Source of the DNA: Acinetobacter cumulans
GTDB lineage: Bacteria > Pseudomonadota > Gammaproteobacteria > Pseudomonadales > Moraxellaceae
DNA: 64,000 nucleotides
Assembly: GCF_003024525.3 (NCBI RefSeq)
Contig: NZ_CP035934.2
Coordinates: forward strand, 2,666,001 to 2,730,000
Direction of reading: 5' to 3'
Shown piece by piece: positions 44,732 to 55,771 of the stretch. The translations under genes and the position numbers were made by a program. How positions within the stretch are numbered: position 1 is the stretch's first letter; each line of letters starts with the position of its first letter. The notes beneath the pieces were generated by a model. That model worked only from the letters and a program-made list of their open reading frames with translations. It did not search any database and was not told where the DNA came from.

Positions 44732-45634
44732 TTAATATAACAACCACATCAGTAAAGGAAAACTTCCGATAAAGCATAGGGTCTGTAGGCTAATCACGCC
44801 AGCCATCAACTGGCTATCCCCTTGAAAGTACCGCGTTAAAATATAGGAAGCAGATGCAGTCGGTAAAGCAAAAAAAGTGACCAAAATAATACTTTGCAAC
44901 TCAGTTAGCCCCAAACTCCCGCTCGCGAAAAATGCCAAGCACGGCATAATCAACAAGCGCGCAAAAGTATTTGCTGTGAGCCGTGAGAGGCCTTTACTTA
45001 ACTGATCGAGTTGTAGCGCTGCACCCACAGAAAGTAAGCCTAAGGGCAAACTTGTGGCTGCCAAGATGTTGCATAAAGACTGCATCCCAGAAAATAAATG
45101 CAGACCTGAAAGGTTAAAAAGCACACCAACTACACAACCCAAAATAAGCGGATTTTTAGCTATGGCAAAGAGCGTGTCATACCATCGTCCACGTTGCCCC
45201 TCAGAAAAGGCCATGACCGAAAAGATGTTGACCACAGGGATAGCAACAGCAATCAACATGGCAAACATCTGCATGCCTTCTGTGCCGTAAAGCGTCCCCA
45301 TCAATGCCAGACCAATATAGGTATTGAAGCGAATTTGACTCTGTACATATACCCCAAAACGCGCTACAGGGATGGCATATACTCGCTTCAACAACCAAAG
45401 TATGCTAACCACACCCAATACAACGGCAAAAAATGCCTGCAATAATTGGAAGATCGCACCTAGATTTAATTGTACGCCTGCTAAGTTATTAAAAAGCAAT
45501 ACAGGAAAAAGAAAGAAATAATTGAGTTTTTCCGAATTGGCCCAAAATTCTGTTTGCAAAAATTTTTTACGCTTAAACCCATAGCCCATGCTAATGAGCA
45601 CGATCAGTGGAAATAACGCCATGACAATATTCAT
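44732..45634 (-). CDS. AEC-family (auxin efflux carrier-like) transporter
   Basis: A 300-residue integral membrane protein with about ten hydrophobic segments in two halves. The opening VMALFPLIVLISMGYGFKRKKF, the segment KLNYFFLFPVLLFNNLA and the second-half N-x-L-A-A-T-S-L-P-L-G-L stretch are typical of AEC/bile-acid-fold transporters, which export organic or amino acids in bacteria. AGGAG supports the ATG. The substrate is unknown. It is probably monocistronic. Confidence 0.85.
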   Translation of the reverse strand: MNIVMALFPLIVLISMGYGFKRKKFLQTEFWANSEKLNYFFLFPVLLFNNLAGVQLNLGAIFQLLQAFFAVVLGVVSILWLLKRVYAIPVARFGVYVQSQIRFNTYIGLALMGTLYGTEGMQMFAMLIAVAIPVVNIFSVMAFSEGQRGRWYDTLFAIAKNPLILGCVVGVLFNLSGLHLFSGMQSLCNILAATSLPLGLLSVGAALQLDQLSKGLSRLTANTFARLLIMPCLAFFASGSLGLTELQSIILVTFFALPTASASYILTRYFQGDSQLMAGVISLQTLCFIGSFPLLMWLLY

Positions 45635-45946
45635 GCAGACGCTCCTCTGCTCATCCGCATCTGACGTTGTATTTGCATTCCTTGGCTACCTGCTAAGTCT
45701 CTACAGTAATCTGATCATTACTTAAAATTGAAGCGTTGTCGTGAATCATAGAATGAACATCTATGCATGGCAACCTTTCACATATTAACGATATTTATCA
45801 CGTATTTATACCATCATACTACTCCATCCAATATACATATCAAGCCAAATTTAGAGCCTAAACAATACAAAAAGCCCAACTCAAAATAGTTGGGCTTTTC
45901 AAAAAATTATAAATAATACTGTGCAGATTTATCTGTTAAATGGTCC
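45635..45946. other. 312-bp intergenic region
   Basis: No gene is recognised. It should hold the promoter of the AEC gene at its left side. The terminator of the adhesin locus is at 45869-45899. The rest is A/T-rich without clear structure. Confidence 0.6.
45869..45899 (-). terminator. rho-independent terminator after the adhesin locus
   Basis: AAAGCCCAACT and AGTTGGGCTTT pair around CAAAAT. On the minus strand it ends in a T-run 48 bp past the adhesin stop codon. Confidence 0.9.
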
Positions 45947-47119
45947 TTATTTCCATTGCCAGCCAATTGCAACACCACCACCAACATCACCTTGAGAACT
46001 GGCTGTACCAGAGGCTTTATAAATAAAACGATTATCCTCCGTTACACCACTAAATCCGACTGCAAAGCCTTGCTGTCCTCGCCACGTACCCCCTGCAACA
46101 CTAAGCATATTTGCACCTGCATAGGTTGGTTGAGGCAAATTCGCCACGGCGATAGCTGAAGCAATCGCTGCCCGTGTATCCCGACGCTCATTACGGAATT
46201 CATTTTCCAATGCATTCACACGCTGGTCTGTATACTGGCGTGATTGACTGAGCGATTCAGTCACTTGGGTATCAGTATAACCATTCGCTTTATTTAAGGT
46301 TTGCAGTTCAGATTCCCGCATTTGCCCCAGGTTTACTGCATCGGTATCTTGTGTTCCCGCTGCAACATTTACAATTTGCCGCTGCTGCGTATCCGAACCG
46401 ACAGAGATCGTATTGTCACGCAGCGCTGTAGAGCCATGACCTAAAGCCACAGCATTATTTGCCGATGCATTTATTGCATTGCCCAATACAGCGGTATTTT
46501 GCCCACTCACTGAATTATCATTTCCGATGGCCAAACTGCCTTCACCTGCAACCATATTGCTGCTTCCGAGTGCTATAGACTGTTCTCCAGACACCTGATT
46601 CGCCGTCCCCAAGGCAATAGACTGATCCCCCGATGCTTCAGATGAACTGCCTATGGCTACAGCATCTATGCCTGTTGCCAAAGGCAATACCGCCTGTGGA
46701 TTTGGGTTTGTTCCAATGGATACAGCCGCTGTGCCGCCGCTGGCCAGTGACGTCAGCCACTGCTGCTCTGTCCCGTTAAAACCATTCTGCACAGCAAGAT
46801 CAAATGCGCTGAATCCTTGGTCACCTTTATCCCCCTTATCGCCTTTTAGGCCCTGCAAGCCTTGATCACCTTTATCGCCCTTATCGCCTTTTAGGCCCTG
46901 CAAGCCTTGATCACCTTTGTCGCCCTTATCGCCTTTGAGGCCCTGCAAGCCCTGATCCCCTTTGTCGCCTTTGACGCCCTGAGACCCCTGCAGTGATGTC
47001 AGCCAATCGGCTTCTGTTCCTGCATATCCATGATTGACCGCAATATCATAAGCGCTCGCACCATTGCCTGTGCCTGTACCGCTATTTAAACCCGGTATCA
47101 CCTTTATCTCCCTTATCAC
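45947..47119 (-). CDS. adhesin fragment 3: collagen-like block, second head, stalk and YadA anchor
   Basis: This frame contains the module [19 protein letters not shown], a collagen-like block, a second copy of the module ([19 protein letters not shown]), beta-roll repeats such as [20 protein letters not shown], the neck [16 protein letters not shown], a coiled coil and the four-strand anchor (about the last 75 residues). In an intact gene it would form the outer-membrane barrel with two other chains. As a separate frame it has no signal peptide, so its product could not be exported. Confidence 0.6.
   Translation of the reverse strand: MIREIKVIPGLNSGTGTGNGASAYDIAVNHGYAGTEADWLTSLQGSQGVKGDKGDQGLQGLKGDKGDKGDQGLQGLKGDKGDKGDQGLQGLKGDKGDKGDQGFSAFDLAVQNGFNGTEQQWLTSLASGGTAAVSIGTNPNPQAVLPLATGIDAVAIGSSSEASGDQSIALGTANQVSGEQSIALGSSNMVAGEGSLAIGNDNSVSGQNTAVLGNAINASANNAVALGHGSTALRDNTISVGSDTQQRQIVNVAAGTQDTDAVNLGQMRESELQTLNKANGYTDTQVTESLSQSRQYTDQRVNALENEFRNERRDTRAAIASAIAVANLPQPTYAGANMLSVAGGTWRGQQGFAVGFSGVTEDNRFIYKASGTASSQGDVGGGVAIGWQWK
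46815..46990 (-). repeat. 45-bp tandem repeat encoding collagen-like Gly-X-Y units (block B)
   Basis: Units at 46815-46859, 46860-46904 and 46905-46949 are nearly identical and a fourth, diverged one follows. Each encodes [15 protein letters not shown]. Near identity suggests recent expansion or gene conversion; the unit keeps frame. Confidence 0.9.
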
Positions 47120-48650
47120 CTTTTAAGCCTTGCAAACCTTGGTCACCTTTATCCCCCTTGTCACCCTTTAAGCCTTGTAATCCTTGATCTCCTTTGTCCC
47201 CCTTATCACCTTTTAAACCCTGTGCCCCTGTATCACCCTTTAATGAAGCTAGCCATGCAGTTTCACTGCCGCTAAAGCCGTTTGCTACAGCAATTTCATA
47301 CGCGCTTTTGCCATTTGCGCCTGTCCCTGTACCGCCTGTCACCAAACTGCTGACTTGTGTTTGCAAATTTGTGAGCTTGCTATTCACTGCAGTAAAAGCA
47401 CTACCTGCATCTCGATACGTTCCTCCTTGAATAATATAGCTTGGCGCTGTCCAAACCCCGCCCGTATAGTTTGCGCCGGCACCCAGTGCAGTGACCATTG
47501 GATGTAATTGAGATAAATTGACAGCATCTGTATCTTTTATGGCTTTAGCAAGGTTGGTTAAGCGTTTTTCCATCGTCCACTGGCCTATGGATACGGTATT
47601 TTCTTCATCAGCAATTGAGCTCGTGCCAATTGCCGTTGCGCCTTGCGCCGTTGCACTCGCGCCTGAACCAAAAGCGCTACTCCATTTTGCACTTGCTCTC
47701 GAAGCATGCCCCATTGCGGTACTATACTCACCGCTTGCCTGGTTCATGTAGCCGACTGCCGTTGCACCTACTTCAGTGGCCCGATTTCCATAGCCCATGG
47801 CAACTGAACTGGTTGCATCAGCATAATTTCGATTGCCGACTGCAGTGGCATAATCAGCAGATGCGGTATTTTTTAAACCCACAGCATTGCTATCTAAACC
47901 TTTTGCAGTATTTTGCACGCCAACAGCTGTACTGTTTTCCTTAATTGCAAAGTTGAATGTTCCCAAGGCAGTACTGTAATCACCTGCAGCGATGTTGCCA
48001 TAACGGACATTGTCTAAAAATTGCTGACGTTCCTCGGCTGTGACCGCTGCGCCATTGATATGGGTAATATAATTGAGGCCGCTTAAGCCTGCGCCTGCAG
48101 AAACAGTCACTTCAATTCCATTGACACTGACCAGCTTGCCTGCGCTGTCTTTCAAATCATATTGACGCGCCCTACTGCTTACACTGCTGATCGTTGAATC
48201 ATTTTTCAATCCGCTACCAATCGCCGCTGAAGACAGCCCAATCGAAGTATTTCGATTTCCTATTGCACTGCCTGAATTTCCCAAACTAATATTTGTAAAG
48301 CCAATTGCGCTATTATCAAACCCAGAAGCAATGTTTAAAGCACCTAATGCGCTGCTGTTTGTACCAAACGCTCTATTCAAATAGCCCACAGAACTAGAGC
48401 TAAGCGCTGATGCAGTATTATATGCACCCACTGCACTGCTCAAACGCCCTGATGCGGTATTGGAATTACCAAAGGCATTACTCTGTATGCCTGAAGCAGT
48501 ATTTTCTGCTCCAAATGCCATAGCATATTGATTGGAAGCCGTATTTTTATAACCAATTGCAGTGGCTGTCATGGCATTTTGTCCAACTATGTTTTTATAA
48601 CCTATAGCGCTAGCATATTCAGATTGTGCTTGGTTGCCATAACCAATCAC
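47082..48650 (-). CDS. adhesin fragment 2: first head, neck and collagen-like block
   Basis: This open frame directly continues fragment 1 beyond its TAG and starts formally at a GTG. It has many 14-16-residue beta-roll repeats (for example [19 protein letters not shown]), an insert with [18 protein letters not shown], the neck [12 protein letters not shown], the module [19 protein letters not shown] and collagen-like repeats ending GDTGFK before a TAG at 47082-47084. No Shine-Dalgarno precedes the GTG, so it is not expected to be translated on its own. Confidence 0.6.
   Translation of the reverse strand: MIGYGNQAQSEYASAIGYKNIVGQNAMTATAIGYKNTASNQYAMAFGAENTASGIQSNAFGNSNTASGRLSSAVGAYNTASALSSSSVGYLNRAFGTNSSALGALNIASGFDNSAIGFTNISLGNSGSAIGNRNTSIGLSSAAIGSGLKNDSTISSVSSRARQYDLKDSAGKLVSVNGIEVTVSAGAGLSGLNYITHINGAAVTAEERQQFLDNVRYGNIAAGDYSTALGTFNFAIKENSTAVGVQNTAKGLDSNAVGLKNTASADYATAVGNRNYADATSSVAMGYGNRATEVGATAVGYMNQASGEYSTAMGHASRASAKWSSAFGSGASATAQGATAIGTSSIADEENTVSIGQWTMEKRLTNLAKAIKDTDAVNLSQLHPMVTALGAGANYTGGVWTAPSYIIQGGTYRDAGSAFTAVNSKLTNLQTQVSSLVTGGTGTGANGKSAYEIAVANGFSGSETAWLASLKGDTGAQGLKGDKGDKGDQGLQGLKGDKGDKGDQGLQGLKGDKGDKGDTGFK
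47092..47226 (-). repeat. 45-bp tandem repeat encoding collagen-like units (block A)
   Basis: Three units at about 47092-47136, 47137-47181 and 47182-47226 encode the same [19 protein letters not shown] peptide as block B. They use different synonymous codons, so block A is older or has diverged. Confidence 0.85.
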
Positions 48651-48665
48651 ACTTACTTCAGTCGA

Positions 48666-48965
48666 CTATGCAAGGTTCTTATGCCCCAATGCAACACTGT
48701 CTGTTCCTGGTGCACCATTGTTACTGCCACAAGCGATTGCACCTGAACCAACCGCACTTGACGTAGAACTTGTACCAGATTGATATGCACAAATTTCGCC
48801 AGCATCACTTTGCGTAACAGCTAGACCGCAGATAACTGCAGCCAACATTTGTACACATCTATATCCAGTATTTTTCTCACTGGTCGCTGTATGACTTTTA
48901 GCAGCTTCTCCTGTAACTACAAGCTGGCCTTTTCTATTGCGTACGACTTTATATATATGATTCAT
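48666..48965 (-). CDS. adhesin fragment 1: ESPR signal peptide and start of the head
   Basis: A 99-residue frame ending at TAG 48666-48668. MNHIYKVVRNRKGQLVVTG is an ESPR (extended signal peptide region) as found in large autotransporters, followed by a hydrophobic segment (CVQMLAAVICGLAVT) and the first head residues (GTDSVALGHKNLA). The frame continues directly past the stop as [20 protein letters not shown], so the stop is an interruption, not the true end. Confidence 0.7.
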   Translation of the reverse strand: MNHIYKVVRNRKGQLVVTGEAAKSHTATSEKNTGYRCVQMLAAVICGLAVTQSDAGEICAYQSGTSSTSSAVGSGAIACGSNNGAPGTDSVALGHKNLA

Positions 48966-49220
48966 GTTGTGCCCCAAATCTGCTTAGCATCGTCTTGATG
49001 CTTTCTGTTTTTCCTAGTGCTAAAGCAAAAAATTTACAAACTGCATTTCTTGCGTATGAAAAACTGAATAAAGCCATAACAAGTGGCTCAAGCATGACCC
49101 CTGACTGGGGGGCTAAAGTTTATTTTTTTATCCTGAAATTTAATCCACACATTTTCGGATGTTTTTTAATCAAAAAAATCTAGGTAAAATAAGTGTATTC
49201 ATTATTATTTATGGCGATTT

Positions 49221-50297
49221 ATGGCAACTTTGCGTAAATTGGATAGCAATAAAAAAAGTACATTAAATCGGATTCGTTACTTGTGTTGCTCAGGCCATTC
49301 TGCAATTACTTTAGCGCCTTTATTTTTTAAATATTTAAATCAGCTTATTCCGCATGATTTACATGCTTTTGCACTTACATCAGCATCAGCTGTGCCTTAT
49401 ATGTATTATCACTCTGGACTAGATCAACGTTTCATTGATTTATTACAACATGAGGTCGAAATATTTTTAGACCCAAAAACTGAAGGCCATATGCGGTGGC
49501 TAGATACACCCACCTTACCAAAATCAGGAAACTTACTTCGTCCCGATGAACAGTATTTTCAAAGCAATAATTATCAAATTATGGTTCGTGGCAGTGGTGT
49601 GCACCATACCCTAGATTTACGCTTAGAACAGTCCAATAAACCAAGTGGCGGTGTTTCACTGTTCCGTGGTGTAGGTTCAAGTTTTTCCGAACAAGATAGC
49701 TACTTTCTATCCCAAGTTGGCCAATATATTGAATACGCCTTGCAACATCAAACAACTTTACGCAACGAGTTTAACTTTGATGTTGAGCAAGCAATGCTCA
49801 TTCTTGATCCAAACAGTGAAGTCATCATGATGACAGACTCAGTGAAGGATCTACTCAACTTACTTGCAATCCACTATGATTTTTGGGAGCCCAACAAAGC
49901 CTTACCCAAAATCTGTTATCAAGTGATCAATGAACTCAAATATGGTGTACAACTCCCTCAAACGCGGATAGATATCCCAAATGGCATTTTAAATATTCGC
50001 GCCGAGTGGATGTTTTCACCTCTACAGCAAGACCGATGTATCGCGCTACATTTGAAGCATGAATTGCCCCGTAGCTTATTCATCTGGACAAAATTAGAAA
50101 ATGCTGATCTCTCACCACAACAGTGTCAAGTTGCCTATCTCTTAGTCACAGGTAATTCCAAGCAAGACATTATGCATAAGCTTGAAATCAGTCCAGCCGT
50201 TTTAAAAGACTGTATCAAAGCCATTTACTTGACCTTCCATGTACATTCTTTGGCTGAACTAATTGACTATGCCAGTCGCTGGAGCCTCAAGTACTAA
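49221..50297 (+). CDS. LuxR-type HTH transcriptional regulator
   Basis: A 358-residue protein. The C-terminal about 60 residues have the LuxR helix-turn-helix layout: LSPQQCQVAYLLVTGNSKQD, then ISPAVLKDCIKAIYLTFHVH. The N-terminal 300 residues resemble a GAF/PAS-type sensor half but show no clear family. It is divergent from the adhesin locus, with 255 bp between the starts, so it may control it; that is a positional guess. A bidirectional terminator follows. Confidence 0.75.
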   Translation: MATLRKLDSNKKSTLNRIRYLCCSGHSAITLAPLFFKYLNQLIPHDLHAFALTSASAVPYMYYHSGLDQRFIDLLQHEVEIFLDPKTEGHMRWLDTPTLPKSGNLLRPDEQYFQSNNYQIMVRGSGVHHTLDLRLEQSNKPSGGVSLFRGVGSSFSEQDSYFLSQVGQYIEYALQHQTTLRNEFNFDVEQAMLILDPNSEVIMMTDSVKDLLNLLAIHYDFWEPNKALPKICYQVINELKYGVQLPQTRIDIPNGILNIRAEWMFSPLQQDRCIALHLKHELPRSLFIWTKLENADLSPQQCQVAYLLVTGNSKQDIMHKLEISPAVLKDCIKAIYLTFHVHSLAELIDYASRWSLKY

Positions 50298-50330
50298 CAG
50301 TAAAGGAAAGCAACTAAAACTGACCAGCAT

Positions 50331-50359
50331 AAAAAAAGCAGCATAAATGCTGCTTTTTT
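50331..50359. terminator. bidirectional terminator
   Basis: GCAGCAT and ATGCTGC pair around AA, flanked by A7 and T6. It lies between the LuxR-type gene and ftsK, which converge. Confidence 0.9.
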
Positions 50360-50373
50360 ATATGATCTTAAAT

Positions 50374-53300
50374 TTAAATCAAAATATCGCGTTTGCCATT
50401 TGCACCCATGGCGCTGACAATCCCGTTTTCTTCCATCTGGTCGATAATACGGGCTGCACGGTTATAGCCAAGGCTAAATTTACGTTGCAGTGACGATGTA
50501 GATGCCTTACGTGTTTCAAGTACGAAAGACACACACTGATCATACAACGCATCACGGTCTGAACCGCCATCACCATCTTCAAAACCACGAGAGGTCGGCT
50601 CTTCATCATACGGTGTTAAAATTTCATCCACATAATTAGGCTCACCGCGTTCACGCCAAGCATCACAAATACGGTTCACTTCATCATCGCTAATAAAAGC
50701 GCCATGCACACGTTCTGGCTCAATTTTACCTGGGCCAAGGAACAACATATCGCCATGACCCAATAGGTCTTCAGCACCGCCTGCATCTAAAATTGTACGC
50801 GAATCAAGTTTACTGTTCACACGCAAGGCTGCACGGGTTGGAATATTGGCTTTAATCAAACCTGTCACAACATCCACAGTTGGACGCTGTGTTGCAAGTA
50901 ATAAGTGAATACCCGCTGCACGTGACTTTTGCGCTAAACGTGTAATCATTTCTTCAGCTTTTTTACCAACCTGCATGATCATGTCAGCAAATTCATCCGC
51001 CACAATCACAATCAATGGCATTTCTTGTAAGCGAGGTGCACGCTCGCCCGCCACAGACTCACTGGCTTTCCAAGTCGGGTCAAATAGATCTTCGCCATTT
51101 GCCAATGCCTCTTGCACCTTACGATTATAGTCCATGACTTTACGAACTTTCATCATAGACATCAGTTTATAACGGCGTTCCATTTCATTTACACACCAGT
51201 TTAATGCGCTGACTGCATCTTTCATGTCAGTCACGACTGGCGTAAGCAAGTGAGGAATATCGTTATAGTTGGCAAGTTCAAGCTGTTTCGGGTCAATCAT
51301 GATTAGACGCAGCTGCTCAGGCGTATATTTCAACAGCATCGAAAGCAGCATTGAGTTTACAGCGACTGACTTACCAGAACCTGTCGTACCTGCAACCAGC
51401 ATATGAGGTGCTTTAGCCAAATCGGCCAATACAGGATTACCCGAAATATCTTTACCCATCGCCATACTGAGCAATGCATTTGGATCACGGTAAGCTGGCG
51501 TTTCTAACAATTCAATTAAACGCACCATTTCACGTGAGCTGTTTGGCACCTCAATACCAATATAAGGCTTGCCCGGAATAACTTCGACTACACGCACCGA
51601 TGCCATAGACATCGAACGCGCTAAGTCACGCGAAATATTGGTCACTTTCGATGCTTTTACACCCGGCGCCAAATCCAGTTCAAAGCGAGTTACAACTGGC
51701 CCTGGTTGTGCCTCCATCACTTTCGCTTTGACGTTAAATTCCTGCAGTTTAATTTCCAGCAGTTCAGAAAGGCGGGCTAACTGTTCTTCTGTAAAATTCA
51801 CCTTTTTATTCGGATCAACATCATCCAGCAAATCTAGACCCGGCAATGGCGGTAAATCTAAACGCTTTTTCGCAACCTGCATGGCGCGAGACAGCGGACG
51901 ACCTGCCGAATCTGTTAATGGCGCATCAAAATCAAAGTCTTCTTCTTCAAACTCTGGTTCAGCTTCAGCTGGACGGCCTGCAGTATCCTGCCAAACTTCA
52001 CGGAAAGCATCTTTATTCGAGCTAATCAGCGCTTTTTCTTCTTCAGATACTAATGGCTTAGGTGCTTCAAAACTGGTTTGAATATTGGCATTTACCAATG
52101 AAGATGATTGCGCATAACTGCTAGTGGTTCTTGGTGCTGGCGTGTCATTTAAATCATCAACCAGTAAATCATCAAGATCATCAAATTCTGTGTCTAAATT
52201 TGCTGCTTTAGATCCCGTTGTTATTATAGGTGTAGCTGCAAATGTTGCCGCTGTTGCCGCTGTTGCCGCTGTTGCCGCTGTTGCCGCTGTTGCCGCTGTT
52301 GCCGCTAGCGTCATAGCATCATCTACAATATGCAAACTTGGCTTATCATGTGGCTGTGGTGCAAACTGCATTTCTACACTTGGCACAGTCGACGTAGTCG
52401 TTTCAGCACGATCATCCGTCAGTGATGTGCTATTAAACGGGATATGTACATCTGTCGCCGTTTTTGCATTTGGCACTGCAGCCAACAACTCATCAAAGAT
52501 TTCATCATCATCCCAATCTACAGATGATTTTGATGCCGAGGATGTTGGCTGTGTAGAGATGTCTACTGTAGATGCGTCGTGTGCATGCACCACATGCTGG
52601 AAATTAGTGGCCGCTGTTTTAGGTTGCTGCTCTTCTTCAGCTGCTTTTAATAAGGCATCAATATCTTGTTTATGGCGTTGATCTTCATCTGAATTTAATG
52701 CACGCCACACTTCACCTGTCGCGACAACACGCTCAGGATCATCCATTAAGCGATGGGCTTTTTCCAAAGTTTGTTCAAACTCTGCATCTAATTCTGGCGT
52801 AGTTAAATCAGCTTCAACTTGGGGCTGACGTTGCTCTGCTTCCCATTCTTTATCTGCAATATCGCTAAACAAACGCTCTGCAGCACTATCACGCACAGCA
52901 GGATCAATACTCGATTGCTGTTGATGCTCCACAGCCAATGCCGTTGCAGAAGCTGATGTTGCCATTTTCGCAACAACAGGTGTCGCTTCTTTTTTAGTTG
53001 GTGGTGCAGTTAAGTCGTATGCAGACTCACTTTCAGGCACATTACGATAAAATAGATCTTGTAAATACGCAGGTGCTGCTTTTAAGGTGACCCAAGTTTT
53101 GTTCCACTTTACCCCAAAGGCTAAAGTAAACAGGAGCACCCAAAACACAATCAGGAAGAAAGCCGCGCCATAAATGGTCAGTAAATTAGATAAACTTTGG
53201 CCCAATTCATAACCAATAATACCGCCAGATGCATTATCTAAAGTATCTGCAGGAACTTGCCAGAACAAAAACAATAAACTCGCAGTCGCCAACAAAATAA

Positions 53301-53610
53301 AAAACTGTGCAGCAACACGAAAAGGACGGTTTAAAAAGCTATGTGGCCACCAAACTTGTACTGCTTCTGCAAACAAATATACAGGTATAAGTAGACTGGC
53401 CCAGCCAAGAAAACCAAATAAAAGATCAGCAATCCATGCACCAGCAACGCCACTGGCATTTGATACTTGCATAGTATCACTAGAAATGTGCATCCAGCCT
53501 GGATCAAATGGTGTATAAGTGACTGTTGCAAGGAACAGATAAATCCCAAATGAGACCAAGAATAATGTCATTATTAAGCGCTGTGCATAGGCACCCGACA
53601 CCGCTGTCAT
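50374..53610 (-). CDS. ftsK: DNA translocase FtsK
   Basis: A 1078-residue protein. Four to five membrane helices in the first 190 residues anchor it to the septum. A long acidic linker (about 200-560) follows, then the RecA-type motor with Walker A GTTGSGKS near residue 740 and LIVIVADEFADMIM as Walker B. The gamma domain ends the chain (LQRKFSLGYNRAARIIDQME), for KOPS reading and XerCD activation. It moves sister chromosome ends through the division septum. The longest frame starts at TTG 53628; AGGA lies 7 nt before the ATG at 53610. The linker holds seven Ala-Ala-Thr units. Confidence 0.95.
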   Translation of the reverse strand: MTAVSGAYAQRLIMTLFLVSFGIYLFLATVTYTPFDPGWMHISSDTMQVSNASGVAGAWIADLLFGFLGWASLLIPVYLFAEAVQVWWPHSFLNRPFRVAAQFFILLATASLLFLFWQVPADTLDNASGGIIGYELGQSLSNLLTIYGAAFFLIVFWVLLFTLAFGVKWNKTWVTLKAAPAYLQDLFYRNVPESESAYDLTAPPTKKEATPVVAKMATSASATALAVEHQQQSSIDPAVRDSAAERLFSDIADKEWEAEQRQPQVEADLTTPELDAEFEQTLEKAHRLMDDPERVVATGEVWRALNSDEDQRHKQDIDALLKAAEEEQQPKTAATNFQHVVHAHDASTVDISTQPTSSASKSSVDWDDDEIFDELLAAVPNAKTATDVHIPFNSTSLTDDRAETTTSTVPSVEMQFAPQPHDKPSLHIVDDAMTLAATAATAATAATAATAATAATFAATPIITTGSKAANLDTEFDDLDDLLVDDLNDTPAPRTTSSYAQSSSLVNANIQTSFEAPKPLVSEEEKALISSNKDAFREVWQDTAGRPAEAEPEFEEEDFDFDAPLTDSAGRPLSRAMQVAKKRLDLPPLPGLDLLDDVDPNKKVNFTEEQLARLSELLEIKLQEFNVKAKVMEAQPGPVVTRFELDLAPGVKASKVTNISRDLARSMSMASVRVVEVIPGKPYIGIEVPNSSREMVRLIELLETPAYRDPNALLSMAMGKDISGNPVLADLAKAPHMLVAGTTGSGKSVAVNSMLLSMLLKYTPEQLRLIMIDPKQLELANYNDIPHLLTPVVTDMKDAVSALNWCVNEMERRYKLMSMMKVRKVMDYNRKVQEALANGEDLFDPTWKASESVAGERAPRLQEMPLIVIVADEFADMIMQVGKKAEEMITRLAQKSRAAGIHLLLATQRPTVDVVTGLIKANIPTRAALRVNSKLDSRTILDAGGAEDLLGHGDMLFLGPGKIEPERVHGAFISDDEVNRICDAWRERGEPNYVDEILTPYDEEPTSRGFEDGDGGSDRDALYDQCVSFVLETRKASTSSLQRKFSLGYNRAARIIDQMEENGIVSAMGANGKRDILI
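52244..52306 (-). repeat. 9-bp x 7 minisatellite inside ftsK
   Basis: Seven exact copies of GTTGCCGCT (plus strand) encode a run of Ala-Ala-Thr in the FtsK linker. Changes in copy number would keep the frame. Confidence 0.95.
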
Positions 53611-53827
53611 ATACTGTCCTGTAACCAATTTTTCAAATGTTTTTGTTTGCTGGCTGGCTTGAATCTAAGCTGCGCAATAAGCCCCATATTATGCACTTCT
53701 TCATCAAAAAAAGATGCATGATTATTTAGCTAAGTTGTTAACTCTATTCTATATAGCCCAAATCGATTTCAATGATCAATAATATCGACTTTAATCTCAC
53801 ACAATCAGCACCGACTTTCACGTATAA

Positions 53828-54814
<987 letters not shown>

Positions 54815-54832
54815 TTCCTAAGCGCTATAGAT

Positions 54833-54860
54833 AAAAAAACCGCCGTCATGGCGGTTTTTT
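54833..54860 (+). terminator. rho-independent terminator after trxB
   Basis: ACCGCC and GGCGGT pair around GTCAT, with flanking A and T runs. Confidence 0.9.
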
Positions 54861-55005
54861 ACTTTAAGCCTGTTTAACTCGCCCTATAAACAAACAAAAA
54901 ATAACGAGCCATTTCATAAAGACAAAATATAACAAAACATCCCCGATTGGGCAGTAATCAAATATTGGTTATGATAAACAGAATCAATCTAGGTCAAAAT
55001 CTCTT

Positions 55006-55740
55006 ATGCAATGCCTGCCAGCTTCTAAATTTACCTTTCCAGACCCAGTCGAAGTTGACCCAGAAGGACAAGGATTGATTTGCAGTGGCGCAGACCTCTC
55101 CCCTTCTACAATATTTGAAGCCTACACACATGGATTATTTCCATGGTTTTCTGAAGGTGAGCCAATTTATTGGTGGTGTCCTGAACCGCGCTGTATTATC
55201 CGCCCACAAGATTATCGTCCAAGCAAAACCTTACTACGTAGCATGAAGAAAATGAATTACCGCATTACGGTCAATCATGCTTTTGAAAAAGTGATCCGCT
55301 CCTGCTCACTTCCACGCAGTTATGCCAATGAGACTTGGATCTCTGAAGATATTATTCAAGGTTATTGCGCCATGTTTAATGCAGGCTATGCATATAGCAT
55401 TGAGGTTTGGGAACAAGATCTACTTGTCGGAGGCTTATATGGTATTAGTATTGGGCAAGGTTGTTTTGGTGAATCCATGTTTAGCACCCGCACCGATGTG
55501 TCTAAAATGGCTTTCTATAGCTTGATGCTGATTGGACAAGAAAATCAGCTTGAATGGATAGACTGCCAATTAGAAAATGATCATTTAATCAGCTTAGGTG
55601 CTTGTACAGTTTCTCGCCAAATATACTTAAATTCGTTACAAGATGTGATAAAACGCCCTGCAATTGATTGGAAAAAATATCAAGACAGTGTATTTTCAAG
55701 TAAAACAATAGCGCAAAATTCCGCATTAGTTCCCGATTGA
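55006..55740 (+). CDS. aat: leucyl/phenylalanyl-tRNA--protein transferase
   Basis: A 244-residue GNAT-fold enzyme of the N-degron pathway. It adds Leu or Phe from tRNA to proteins starting with Arg or Lys, marking them for ClpAP. The family signature [20 protein letters not shown] and the segment [19 protein letters not shown] are clear. The next gene, bpt, starts 31 bp downstream and adds Leu to acidic N-termini, so the pair encodes both branches of leucyl marking. Confidence 0.95.
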   Translation: MQCLPASKFTFPDPVEVDPEGQGLICSGADLSPSTIFEAYTHGLFPWFSEGEPIYWWCPEPRCIIRPQDYRPSKTLLRSMKKMNYRITVNHAFEKVIRSCSLPRSYANETWISEDIIQGYCAMFNAGYAYSIEVWEQDLLVGGLYGISIGQGCFGESMFSTRTDVSKMAFYSLMLIGQENQLEWIDCQLENDHLISLGACTVSRQIYLNSLQDVIKRPAIDWKKYQDSVFSSKTIAQNSALVPD

Positions 55741-55771
55741 GTCGAATCATACAAAAATAGAGGGATATTGC

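Larger units (their letters stand above)
45947..48965 (-). pseudogene. YadA-type trimeric autotransporter adhesin, broken by one stop and one frameshift
   Basis: The locus carries all parts of a trimeric autotransporter of about 1000 residues. They are an ESPR-type long signal (MNHIYKVVRNRKGQLVVTG), a head of left-handed beta-roll repeats (S-x-A-x-G), a neck motif (DAVNLSQL), two collagen-like blocks, a second head and neck (DAVNLGQM), a coiled coil and a YadA membrane anchor ending [13 protein letters not shown] at 48666-48668 interrupts the frame near the start, with the same frame open on both sides. A one-base shift in TTTAAA at 47085-47090 breaks it again; dropping one T restores G-L-N-S. 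The length of 3019 nt (one over a multiple of three) agrees. A Shine-Dalgarno GGGG and ATG 48965 give the start. Probably inactive, unless readthrough, slippage or a sequence error is involved. Confidence 0.85.

Noticed and set aside
47194..47944. Plus-strand frames opposite the adhesin
   Set aside because: They are antisense shadows of the repetitive adhesin sequence.
51569..52681. Long plus-strand frames opposite ftsK
   Set aside because: They are low-complexity Ser/Ala-rich antisense shadows; the ftsK frame has all domain motifs.
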